Assembly (NCBI GenBank): GCA_946122785.1
Contig: CAMGYJ010000008.1
Coordinates: 52,400,963 to 52,464,962 of the forward strand
DNA from: Linum tenue
Taxonomy: Eukaryota > Streptophyta > Magnoliopsida > Malpighiales > Linaceae
Length of the DNA stretch: 64,000 bases
Direction: 5' to 3'
Part shown: one piece after another, positions 42,359-53,676 of the stretch
How positions within the stretch are numbered: position 1 is the stretch's first letter
How the letters are laid out: each line of letters begins with the position of its first letter
Translations under genes and position numbers: made by a program
The notes under the pieces: generated by a model
Database searches by the model: none
What the model saw: the letters and a program-made list of their open reading frames with translations, nothing else
Told to the model about the DNA's origin: nothing

Positions 42359-43578
42359 GACATGAAGAATGCATTCTTGCATGGTGATTTGAAAGAAACT
42401 ATTTACATGGCTCGACCACCTGGATATACGAAAGGTGATGCGAATACTTTCTTTCGCCTGAAACGATCACTGTATGGTCTCAACCAAGCTCCTAGAGCAT
42501 GGTTTGAGAAGTTTCATGGTACGATCGTGCAAGCTGGATTTACTCAAAGCTAGAATGATCCCTTCTTATTTCTGCGAACTACAGTACATGGTCTTTCAGT
42601 CTTACTTTTGTATGTGGATGACATGATTGTTTCAGGAGATGAACGTGAAGGAATTAAGGATCTCACCGAGTCACTACATAAAGCATTTAAGCTGAAGGAG
42701 CTCGGTGATGTTTCATATTTCATGGGGTTAGAAATCGAGCGGACTAAGCATGGCATCCTTGTGAGTCAGCAGAAGTATATTCGAGACTTGCTTGCAGAGA
42801 ATTAATTTGAAAACTGTAAGCCATGTACTACTCCGATGGAACAAAATCTGAAGCTTAGCAAGTCTAGTGGGGATTTACTAGATGATCAGACTCATTATCG
42901 CACGATTGTTGGTTCTCTTAGATACCTCAGCTCCACGAGCCCAGACATTGCATATGTTGTACAAGTGGTGAGTCGGTTTATGGGCATGGCACTTAGTATG
43001 CATTTATATGCAGTGCATAGGATCCTGAGATACCTTCAGAGTACTCAAGATGTGGGTCTTTTCTTTCCGACGAAAGAGGAGCCAGAATTGGAGGGTTTTG
43101 TAGATGCTGACTTTGCTGGGTGTGTAGACACTCGCAGATCAACATTAGGGATTCAGGATGGTGTGTCCGGTTCAGGATTTCATTCATTTCATGGAGATGC
43201 AAGAAGCATGATCGGGTTTCAAAGTCCTCTATAGAAGCCGAGTACAGATCCGTGTCGGAGGTAAGCTCGGAACTTGTTTGGCTGCAACGTCTCTTAGGAG
43301 AATTGGGCGTGGTGTGCAGTGCGCCTATTAAGTTATTTAGGGATAATACAAGTGCAATCAGAATTGCCACCAATCCAGTTTTACATGATTGGACAAAGCA
43401 TATTGAGACACATGTTCATTACATTAGATAACTTTTGACAAAGGGAGTCATTCGGCTTAGTTATTTGTCCACAGAAGATCAGACTGCAGATATGTTGACA
43501 AAGGCTGTTAGCACCAGTAGCCATTGGTATTTTTCTAACAAATTGATGTTGCGTAAGCAACATCAATTTGATGGAGGG
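42359..43578 (+). pseudogene. Copia reverse transcriptase and RNase H, broken
   Basis: RT landmarks: [33 protein letters not shown] and the active-site LLYVDDMIVSGD near 42610, then FKLKELGDVSYFMGLEI. RNase H landmarks: VGSLRYLSSTSPDIAY, HRILRYLQST, VDADFAGCVDTRRSTLG, then in a shifted frame SKSSIEAEYRSVSEVSSELVW and NTSAIRIATNPVLHDWTKHIE. Stops at about 42553 and 42805, and a frameshift near 43140-43200. The YVDD motif is intact but the protein cannot be made whole. Confidence 0.9.
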
Positions 43579-43832
43579 TGTTGAAATTATTAATTGTGCT
43601 TAGTTTAGGAGGCTTATTGTAATTTTCCCTAATTACGTAAGTTCGTGAACTAGGCAGGATTAGGGTTACATGTATAGTGTCACCGAGCTATATATATTCT
43701 CCTGATGTATCCTGTAAAACTAAGTTGAATAAGATTAACTCTGAGAGTGCTACCTCTCCCGTGGACTAGTCCTGATTCTGAGGGAAACCACGTAAATCTG
43801 GTGTTTGTGTTCTTTATTTTGACTTCTTATCA
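43579..43832 (+). repeat. Copia 3' LTR
   Basis: TGTTGAAATTATT ... TTCTTATCA, 254 bp, preceded by a purine-rich GATGGAGGG. A TATATA box lies at about 43690. Confidence 0.8.
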
Positions 43833-43847
43833 CCCCCTCCCCAATTC

Positions 43848-44215
43848 CCACTTGTGGTATGCTTTTATAAACTTGTAGTATGCTTTAATAAACTTGTGGT
43901 ATGTTTCCCCTTCCCCCTTCCCACTTGTGTTATGTTTTTTTTTTTTGTAATATTTGTAGTATGTTTTGATATACTTGTGGTATGTTTTAATGAACTTATG
44001 GTATGCTTTTAGAAACTTGTGATATGATTTCCCTTCCCCTCTTCCCACTTGTAGTATTCTTTAATGAACTCGTGTGGTATACTTTTACAAACATGTGCTA
44101 TGCTCCCCCTTACCCCCTTTCACTTGTGGTGTTCTTTGATAAATTTGTGGTGTGCTTTAATAAACTTGTGGTATATATGCTTTTAGAAACTTGTGGTATG
44201 CTTCTCCTCCCTCTT
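43848..44215 (+). repeat. Minisatellite of ACTTGTGGTATGCTTTTA units
   Basis: Roughly fifteen imperfect units of about 20-25 bp (AAACTTGTGGTATGCTTTTAATA and variants), with two CCCCTTCCC interruptions. Open frames across it are products of the repeat. Confidence 0.85.
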
Positions 44216-44339
44216 TTCCTTTCCCTTCTGCTTCATATTCTACATTGCTTTCATGGAGGTTCACATACAAATTACATTTTGGCACATGAACTTAATAGAT
44301 CTTAATATTTAGTGTATAAAATTAAATTTTTACATTTAC

Positions 44340-44584
44340 ATCCTCCTCAAAATGATGTGGATGGACAGATACAAAGAATGGCAGAAAGAATAAAGGCAAA
44401 TGTGAGAAAGTATTTGTTTGAGAATGATGCTGATGACGAGGAGGGTAACCTTGGGATAAATATGCTAGTTTATATGGCATATGTGCTAGATCCCAGGCGT
44501 AAACTACACTATTTGACTATGATGTTGGAAGAGATGTATGAGAAGTCAAAAGGGGAAGCTTTGGCTGATGAAGTAAAAAAAAAA
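44340..44584 (+). pseudogene. hAT transposase, internal part (left of MULE insertion)
   Basis: The frame reads DVDGQIQRMAERIKANVRKY, then INMLVYMAYVLDPRRKLHYL and MMLEEMYEKSKGEALADEV. This fits the hAT RNase-H-fold/DUF4413 segment (pattern: VLDPRYKL). It is cut at 44584 by the MULE and resumes at 57621. The upstream part of the gene is not recognised, perhaps lost or beyond an intron. Confidence 0.72.
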
Positions 44585-47500
44585 GGGCAAATACAATATA
44601 ATATCCATAACTATTATGTATCAGGGATTTATATCCACAGCTATTAATATACAAAGTATTATCCAATCGTTAATTGTCCGTTAGTACCCCGTTAGAAGGT
44701 CTTTCTGCAATGCTGACCTGACAAAAAAAGCTGAGGTGGAATTGAGAACGTGGCATCCCAGGTGGAATTGATTAAGTAATAATAATAAATAACATAAAAC
44801 TTAAAAAATAAAGCAAGCAAATATCCTCCCATCCTCTCATATCCACTCACCCAATTCTTATCCTAAACCCCTTCTTCTCTCATCTGTCCATCTCCCCCAT
44901 CGTCTGCGAAGACCCGAAGTCGCCGACGATCCACTCACCTTCTTGCAGGCGTGGCGGTGAGACTGCCACCGCCTGAGTCCCCCCGCCCCCACTTCATCCG
45001 ACGAAATCGCACAGTTGTCCCGCGCCAGAGGAAGTGTAGTCGACGCGGCAGAGGAGACCGGACGATTCGCGAGACTTCCATCGCCTGATTCCGTTGCCAC
45101 AGTTGTCCCGCGCCGGAGCGGTCAACGACTTTGGGTAGACAGATCGAAGCCTGACTGGACGATTCCCGGGACGAAGGTAAGGTGATTCTGGTTTGTTCCG
45201 TCAAAAGCTTACCAGTATTGAAAGATTAGGTTTTCAGTACCGATTCTCCAATTCGAACAATACCCATTCTGTTGGCTTAGGGTTGCGTTGATTCCAGCCA
45301 TGCCATGTTGTCCGCTATTTATAGTTTGCTTCTTTGAAACCGTTCGTGCAAGTTGGTTGTGAGGACCACAGTGGGACCTTTTCAAATTGTTCACGAAATT
45401 GCCCTTGTATCTATGTGAAAGAAATTGGAATTGGTGGATATAATGGTCAATTGCAGTGGGTTGGAATTCTAATTTCCCCATCTTTTGATAACCAACACAT
45501 GTGAACGAGAATATTTTATGGTTGTTGTTGTGCCTATTTTTTTCAAGCAATATAACAACCTGTATAATACTTGACCATGCAGATGACTGAATACATGGGG
45601 ATTGACTACCATCATGGAGGCGAGATGGACTTCTCCGGTGATGAACCACGATATGTGGGGGGTGATTGTGAAAAATTCAACGTTGATGTTGATCAAGTGT
45701 CCTACTTTGGACTTGTGACATTGGCTACAGTGCACTTGCACTATGAAGGCGTCCGGAAGATTTGGTACTTGACCCCGGGATCCACGATGTCTGATGGCCT
45801 GCATGAAGTTAAATCTGATAAGGAGGTGATGGAGGGGTTGCTTGTTGATTTAGACGATACTAAGGTGGTTACTGTGTATGCTGAGGTAATTGAGAAGGGA
45901 GATGGACTCATGGGAGACAACGAGCAGGAAGACAATATTGTTGAGGCACAGGTGGTGAGAGAGTGTTCAGCTGCTAGGGAGATATTTAATGTAGATGATT
46001 CTGACGTGGAAGAGGGATCTGAGGCAGAGGGGGATGATATTGGTTCTGGTGAAGAGGGATCGGAGGAAGAGGTGGCTGATAGTGGTTATGATGAAGAGGG
46101 ATCGGAGGAAGAGGGGTCTGATAGTGGTGATGGTGAAGAGGCAAACCAATCTCGTGCTGCTGTGGGATCAGATGAGGAGGATGAGTCTGACGAAGACTTC
46201 GATCCGGATGAAGCATCAACACCTACACACAGAAGTCAGCATGTATTAGATGATGAAGAACCCGAGGACATGATGGATAATCTTCCATTTTATGATCCAC
46301 TGTGTGATCACAAACAGTTTGATTTCCATGTAGGACTTAAGTTTCTAACTGTTGAAACTTTCAAGAAATCTGTCGCCACACATGCAGTTGCTGTTGGGGC
46401 CAGTGTGTGTTGCAATCGGAGTGAACCTCGTCGGGTGGAGTTCCATTGTAAAGATGTTGCTTGTAAATGGAGGGTCTACGGTGCATGGTGGGCAGACAGG
46501 TCGTATTTCATGGTGAGAAGGGTTGGATTGCCTCACTCCTGTACTAGGTCGACACGAGTGAACCTAGCTACGGCTCGCTTAATTGCCGAACACTTTATTG
46601 ACCGTTTCAGAAGCAATCCCGATTGGAAGGGTCCTCAAATTGCAATGGAGGTCAAAAGAGATTTGGGTGTTGACGTTGAGGTAAGGACATGTTATGGCGC
46701 TAAGGCCATTGCTAAGGAGATGATGAATGGTACACTTTTACAAGAGTACCACAAACTAAGGGATTATGTGGCTGCTCTAATGGCAGCAGATGAAGAAGGG
46801 AGGTTTTTTCTCGAGGTTGATCCAGATCCTGTTTTAGAGGACAAGGTGTATTTCAGGCGGATCTACATCGGGTTCTCTAGCCTTAGAAAAGGTGTGTTGG
46901 CTGGTTGTCACCCCATTTTCTCTCTCGATGGTGCCTTTTTGAAAGGCGAAGTGTCTGGGATGTTAATTACCGCTGTGGCCAAGGATGGAAACAGGCATAT
47001 AATTACATTCGCATGATCTTTTTTCATTCCAACATCATATTTTCTGCATTCTAATATTACTACATAATTTCAGGGACTAGTTGAAGCAATTCATGAAGTC
47101 ATGCCATTTGCGGAACATAGGAAGTGCGCCCGGCATGTCTTTGCTAATAGGAAGACTAAGGTTAAGAACGAGCATATGAGAAGAGTGTACTGGGAGGCTG
47201 TTTGTGCGACTAATGAGGTTGATTTTCGAGCTGCCACCCAAAAGATGGAAGTGTTCAAAGGTACGCAATCGCAAATGACACCCTACACTGACTTTATGGA
47301 ACAAGATCCAAAAATGTTATGCCATGCTTTCCTATCTAGAGGGCCCAAATCAGATTCAGTGGAGCCAAATATTTGTGAAAGTTGGAACAATGTGGTTGTT
47401 AAGTACAGAGAATATAGGATAATTGAGATGTTAGAGGGTATCAGAACTCATATTATGGTGATGATGAGGAAGAAGCACAAGAAGTTTGACAGGATGCATG

Positions 47501-47604
47501 GTTTGATTTGCCCACGTCCTATGAGTGAGATACTGAAGAAGGATGAAGATGTAAGGAAGTGTGTTTCTCTAGCTAGCAGCGAGCACACACTACAAGAAAC
47601 ATCC

Positions 47605-47955
47605 CTTTTAGCGACGGAAATTTTCGTCGCCAAAGGTCCAGAATTCCGTCGCAGAAACTTTAAGCGAAGAAAAATGTCGTCGCCAAAGATGTTTGCCATG
47701 CGTCGCATATACCGCGTCGTGCTAAGTTTCAGCGACGAAAAATGGTGCATCGTCGCAAAAAATCACTACCGTCGCAAAAGAGTCCAACCTAACGCGACGG
47801 AAGTGTCGTCGCAGAAAATACACTTTCACGACGTAACCTATCGTCGCAGTTATCAAAACTTTCAGCGACGAAAATATCTCGTCGCACAAAACTATTTTAA
47901 CAATCATATAAAACCCTTTAGCGACGAAACTGGTCATCGCAAATAGATTTTTTTT
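47605..47955. repeat. CACTA subterminal repeats, left
   Basis: More than fifteen GTCGC/GCGAC words (TTTCGTCGC, AGCGACGAAAA) in both orientations. In known CACTA elements such arrays bind the transposase accessory protein. Confidence 0.85.
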
Positions 47956-49671
47956 TGCGATGGAAGCATCGTCCCAAATGACTCTGGAAATAGTTTTCAG
48001 TTGTCTTGTCATCAAACAACTAATTTAATATAAATTAGACATAATTATGATAGAACTTTATTTCATAATGGAGTACCAACACGTAATATTCGATAACTTC
48101 TTTACATGAGTAAACTTATACATTGACTAATGACTTGTTCATCAATCATCATCCATAACCTGATACTATACACTAAACTATACAAAAACATTCAATGTTC
48201 ACGATGAACTTGTTAGCCCATGTCAAAATATCCGGCTCGTAGTAGATAATCTGCAAAACATAACCAATCAAAAACAATAATCTCAGTTATCATGATAACT
48301 CATTTAACTATGGAGTTCTAAATATGCAAATTTAAAATATAGGTTTACTTAGCTAAGTTCTAAATCAACAAAGCATTTCCCCCAATTAAGTAATTAACCC
48401 ACTGGCCGACCTTATCCATTATACTAGACCTTCCCAAAACAAAGCCCTTTTCATTTTCTCTATTCCAGTAAAACCAAAACAAGTATCCAGAATCTCAGAA
48501 ATCAGTATCTAGGGAGAGTTAATAGTTGAAGACCAAGCAAATAAGCAAAATATCATTTCTAAGTAGTTCTAAGTCAAGAACCACTTCTCCTTTTAATATT
48601 TGCGTCTTTTCTATTTCCTTGTGGGCAAACGACCATTATCACCATCATCAAATACCTCCCTTTCATTACTGACCCCGTGAACACAAAGTGAAAAATATAA
48701 AACACATATTTTTGGCAATTCAATCATGGTAAAAGAATTCAATCCTCATAGAACAATCCACGGACAATTCACAAACCTGTCTTTGGCAATTCCGGATGAA
48801 CTTCTTATCCATTGACAGAGCAGCAACATCTTTACTCAGCATTTGTACTTTGGCGAGACTATAAACTCACCTTAAGGTCTATTGCCATTATGGATAAACA
48901 GATTAACCTACTGAAGTTGACTGGCTGCATCATCCAATGAAGGCACCAATTGACGGGTTCAATGAATGTTTATCAAGAAGCCTATCAGAACGCTGAAATA
49001 AAAACATAATGTAATCCCTTAACATAGAAATCAAGTGGTGGATAGGAGGTCTACAAAATAAGTAACAGCTCATACTGAACACAACATATGGACAGAAAAC
49101 AGAGATCAAGCAAACCATTCAATTGTATTGTCGTGGAAACTTCAAGATATCCATCTCCACATTTTCGTTGCTTAATAGAAGTTGCTTGGGAGTTCATGAC
49201 AACTGGATTCCACTTGTACTTCATGCATTCTCACACCTGAAAGCAAAGAGAGAGCAAGATATCATCATAGATTCATCAGAAACCATACTAGCAAAACCAA
49301 AATGTTTATGAATGGGGTAATATCAAGGATTTCTTAACTGCTATGTTGACAGGACTCAGTAGAGAACTAGAACTAATTGATCCTAGATCACATTGAAACA
49401 TATACATAGATTAACAGGAGCAAAACAGAACATCATTAGCAGAAACTAAATTCTTAGCCACCATCAACAAGATCCAAACAGAACATCACCATCAGAAAGT
49501 AAATCCCAGCTCACCTTTCTCTTGAGCTTCACTAGTCCAAAATGTTCTCCAGCAGCTCCAACCTACTTCAATTTCCCCCACTAACATCACCATTGCCAGC
49601 ACCGCCACCGGCCAACCTAACACTAAGAGAATTAAACAGACGCTTACGAGGTTGGGGAATACGCCGGTGGT

Positions 49672-49822
49672 AGGAGATTTCTCTTACAAAAATCCAGACG
49701 CTAGTTTTCCCCTGCAGATTATCGTTTGATGAATCTCGTCGCGGGCGGGAGGATATTCTCTTACACGAAGCCATACTCTAGTTTGACCCCTGCAGATTAT
49801 CGATCGATGAATCTCGTCGTTC
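49672..49822 (+). repeat. Tandem duplication, two ~73-bp units
   Basis: TTCTCTTACA...CCCCTGCAGATTATCG...GATGAATCTCGTCG occurs twice (about 49679 and 49752). Confidence 0.8.
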
Positions 49823-50193
49823 GCTCGATGAGCCCGATAGTTGAGAAGGCGATGGGGATGGAAGAGGTCATCGCAGAACAATGACACCCACTTCGATGTG
49901 GCTAATTAGGCCGGCAAGGATGGAGCAGATCTAATTAAGGAATTGATTTTCTATCTCCATTTTGAAGGGACAAAGGCGGAGTAATGGTCGATGATGGCGG
50001 CAGGTTTTTGGAAGGAGAAGGAAGGTCTGGTCTTCCTGACTGGGGAGGCGGTGATGGAGGAAGGAGATTGTGTGGTGAGAAGGGAGGCGTGACTAGGGTT
50101 GGAAAGAAGATAAGAGGCGAACTGGGCCCAAACCAAAGCCAAAACGACGTCATTTCCAGCCCTTACACTCGGCCAATTTACCTTTTTTTTAAT

Positions 50194-52326
50194 GGCAAAA
50201 TACATCTCCATAGCTAGGGGTGTTCAAACGGTTTGGTTACCATGGTAACCGTTTTAACCAGTACTATTTGGATAATTTGGTTTGGTTAATTTGGATAATT
50301 GGTTTGGTTTGGTTAAAGTTTTTAGCTTGTTTGGTTTAGGTGGTTTGGTTTGGTTTCAGACACTCCTAACCAGTCAAACCAAATTAACCAGTTAAGTAAT
50401 TAGTCATATATCTAACATATATTATATACACATCCTTAATACTTTGCATAACCACTCAAGAGTTAACGTTCATCCCTTTTAGACTCATAAAATATAAAGC
50501 TCAATATTGCTTATATAGTGTATATTTGTATATGTAAAATGTAGACCATAACATATGCACGCCTAATTTAGATAAATTTCATACATTATGATGGATGAAA
50601 ACTTGAAAGGAAGGTCATTTCCAGCCTAAGATAATTGCTAAGAGACTAAGTCAATTTACACAAACACAACAATTCATTAACCCATACCATTGTCATAAAT
50701 TTTTGTTAGGTGAATACTTCTATACTAATCGTAAGATAATTGTCTTAGTTGCATGTATTTTTGTTAAGGGTCAACTATAATTACGTGTTGATTGTTATGT
50801 TTTATTCATTATATAAATTGCGAGTTATTGCATTAACCGGAAAATTTTCATCATCAATGATAATGTGATTTTATATTGGTTAATCTGGTTAACCAATTAA
50901 CCAAACCGATTAAACTTTAGTTTGGTTAATTTGGTTGTGGTATTAGTTTGGACGGTTTGGTTATGATATTATATTCCATGGTTAATGGAATTTAGCCTTA
51001 TTTGGTTTGGTTATAACCATGGTAACCATTTGAACACCCCTATCCATAGCCATAAATATTCCATTTATGACAATAATAGCCAAATTTTGAAAAATACACA
51101 AATATAGCCACAATTTTGAAACTAGTTTGACAAATTTAGCCATTTTCGTTAAAAACTTTAACACCGTTAGGAGTTCCGTCAGTAACATGAAAGTTGTGCT
51201 GATGTGGATGCCACCTCAGATTACATGTCAGCTCCAACTAGACAAACCATACCACCTAGATGCCACATAATATTTTAATAAAAAAAGTAAAAAACCTTAA
51301 AAAAATATTTTTTCCCCTTGCCACCGCTGGAGCCTGGAACCAACCATGTTCATCTAGGGTTTAGAGAAATCGATAGATCTCCTTCACCCTAGCCACCGCC
51401 GACAAATATAACCCATCTCATCATTTTCTTCCTCTCCCACCGACGCCACCGGCAACAATTGCCTTTGCCTCCCTGATCTCTCCTCCACAGTTTCTTACCA
51501 ATTAAATCAACGGAGAGAAACAGAGACTCGAACCCGTCGACGATGGCGATTAAGGTTCTTCAGTTTGTCGATCCGGAATAATTCAAGGCGGAAGTCCGCG
51601 ATTGAGCTAGCGGCTGCTGTTCCGTCATGCACAAATATGGTTTCCTAAAATGAATGGAAGGTGGAATCAATTGAAACAAAACCCTAAATCAAAAACTTTT
51701 TTCTGGGTTTCGCGAGTTCGAATCGAAATAAAATTCCCTCCTATTCGTCGCCGATGATAAGAGGCGGTGGTTTGGAATCGATCTGAGACACACAAATACG
51801 AAACAAAATCCACTCCGATTCGACCACCGATCTTCTTTCTCTCTCTCTAGCTTTCACCTTTTCTCCACTCAATTAACCTTTTCCCTCACACACAAATACC
51901 TTTCTTTGGTTGAATGGCAGATCGAGACTTGAGGGGAAATGATACTGAGGTTAGCAGGCAAGAACAGTGGGCGAGAGAATCAAATCCTTGTTGCTGCTCC
52001 GCTCCATCCTCCTTCGAGTTCGTAATCGCCGACGACGATGGCGGAGGAAGAAACGAGAAAGGGAAAACAGGGGGATGGGAGGGTTCTGCAAGGAAGATAA
52101 ATGTTTGTTTTATTTATTTGTTTTTTCATTTAATTATAATAAGGAAATAGTCAGTTTTGTATTTTTTCATGAAAAAATGCCACATCACCCATAAACGTTA
52201 GTCTAGTAAGCATCCTTGATATTTTCGTTAAAATTATAGACGGAATGGCTATTTTAGTGTATTTTTCAAATTTTGGCTATTATTGTCACAAAGTGTAAAG
52301 TTATGGCTATACAAGTGTATTTTGCC
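50194..52326. mobile_element. Small MULE, family M1 copy 2, 9-bp TSD, nested in CACTA
   Basis: TTTTTTAAT at 50185-50193 and 52327-52335. Ends GGCAAAATACA and AGTGTATTTTGCC as in the element at 7545-9902. About 1.3 kb without the nested hAT. The interior (51340-52110) has GC-richer captured-looking sequence; an open frame at 51914-52150 (MADRDLRGNDTEVSRQEQ) matches no family. No transposase. Confidence 0.9.
50215..51042. mobile_element. hAT MITE, 8-bp TSD, innermost of the nest
   Basis: TCCATAGC at 50207-50214 and 51043-51050. Ends TAGGGGTGTTCAAA and TTTGAACACCCCTA. Subterminal TTTGGTTTGGTTAACC and GGTTACCATGGTAACC words. It sits inside the M1 MULE's left terminal repeat. Confidence 0.93.
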
Positions 52327-52335
52327 TTTTTTAAT

Positions 52336-52610
52336 TTACTTCTGCGACGGAGAAGGTCGTCGCTCAAATATTTAAAACTTTCTTCGACGTTATGATTCGT
52401 CGCGGATGCTCTCATCATTATGCGACGCCACAAATTCGTCACTGTAAAGTCAAATTTCGTCGCAAAAAGCGATTCGCCGGCCTAAATTTTTTAGCCGAAA
52501 ATTTTGATACAAATGGCGACGACTAACAGAAACTCGTCGCTGAATGATCTCTTTTGGCGACGACATCTGCTCCGTCGCGCCGAATTCCGTCGCTAAAAGT
52601 GGGTTTTTTT
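52336..52610. repeat. CACTA subterminal repeats, right
   Basis: About a dozen GTCGC/GCGAC words, mirroring the left array. Confidence 0.85.
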
Positions 52611-53676
52611 GTAGTGACATGGTAGAGGTGAAACTTGGGAATTCAGCGTTTGTTGTCGATTTGAAGAATCGTAGATGTACATGTGGTGCTTGGGACCTAA
52701 GTGGTCTCCCTTGTTTCCATGTACTCTCTGCTATTGGGCTAATGAGGTTGCACTTGGAAGATTACGTGGATCCCTTCTACTTTGTACCTACTGTTGCTAA
52801 AGTTTACAAAGTAGGAATTCAATGTCTTGTGGGGCAGCAAACCTGGCCTAGGGCTGAAGGGTATCCAATATACCCTCCAAAGCAAACAAAGATGCCAGGG
52901 AGACCAAAAAAGAAAAGGAGAAAGGAAGCAAGTGAACTTGAGAAAAGGTTGCATAAAGATGGGATGCCTTCGGGTACAGGAATGTCAAAAAAAGGAGTGT
53001 TGTTGCATTGCTCAAACTGTTGGAGTACTGGTCACAACGTGAGAAAATGCCCCAACCCACAAACTGGAGGATCAAACCGCGGCAGGGGTAGAGGGCAGCA
53101 GGCTGGAGGATCAAACCGCGGCAGAGGTATAGGGCAGCAGGCTGAAGGATCAACCCGTCAAAAGGTATGCCACTTGTTCATGTGCTAGTTTGAATATTTT
53201 GAGAAAGTTGATTGATTGATGTCTTGTTTGGTATTCCTAGAGGGTTATGCACTGCTCTAAATGTCGGTCAACGGCACATAATGCAAGGAGTTGTCCAGAG
53301 AATTTGAACCAACCAGCACGTGTAAGACTCTCATATGCCATATAATCCTTGACTCCTTTACATGATATTCTGAACTTTGAACCCTTAAGTTTGTTTTCCT
53401 TATGTAGAAATCAAGAAATGGGAACCTTCATAGGAACTTGGTCGTGGATGGAGAAGTTAGACAGGCTCTAGGGGTTGATTGCATCTATGAGAATCTTGCA
53501 ACTGGATCGGGAGATGGAGCTAGTACTTCTGCAGAGGGAGTTGGAACTCAGCCAACTCAGATTGATACAACGGGAGCTCCTTCAACTCAACCTGAGTCTC
53601 AACCACAACATATGGCTTGAAGACGTGTGTGTGTGGACTGTTTCTTTGTTATGTTTTAGCTTTTGTCTATGGTAGA

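Larger units (their letters stand above)
42355..43832 (+). mobile_element. 5'-truncated Ty1/copia element
   Basis: It begins abruptly in reverse transcriptase (42359) and runs through RNase H to a 3' LTR. Gag, protease and integrase are missing. Confidence 0.9.
47588..52616. mobile_element. CACTA (En/Spm-type) non-autonomous element, TSD ACA
   Basis: CACTACAAGAAA at the left and TTTTTTTGTAGTG at the right, flanked by ACA (47585-47587 and 52617-52619). It splits the MULE transposase coding sequence exactly. No CACTA transposase was recognised. The interior (about 47970-50180) is AT-rich with a GC-rich patch near 49560-49920. A small MULE (50194-52326) is nested near its right end. Confidence 0.93.
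45571..53620 (+). pseudogene. MULE transposase (MURA type), interrupted and internally deleted
   Basis: Coding pieces: 45571-47013, 47074-47584, then after the CACTA 52620-53164, 53241-53321 and 53408-53620. The N-terminus is followed by a long acidic repeat (EEGSEEE...DSG, 46000-46200). A Mutator DNA-binding domain (FKKSVATHAVAVGASVCCNR, CKWRVYGAWW, HSCTR) lies at 46300-46550. The catalytic domain starts at ISLDGAFLKG-like IFSLDGAFLKG, then breaks: about 40 codons that should hold the second Asp (SDR) are missing between HIITF and GLVEAIHEVMPF, replaced by intron-3'-end-like sequence ending TTTCAG. After the CACTA come a SWIM finger (CTCGAWDLSGLPCFHV), a KKKRRK basic patch, and two CCHC knuckles (CSNCWSTGHNVRKC; CSKCRSTAHNARSC in the next exon). 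Introns 53165-53240 and 53322-53407 have GT/AG borders. Confidence 0.88.

Noticed and set aside
44003..44305. 100-residue frame rich in L, F, V
   Set aside because: Runs through the ACTTGTGGTATG minisatellite; repeat artefact.
47448..48015. Open frames running into the CACTA left end
   Set aside because: They are transposase coding sequence followed by GTCGC repeats; the part after 47587 is not coding.
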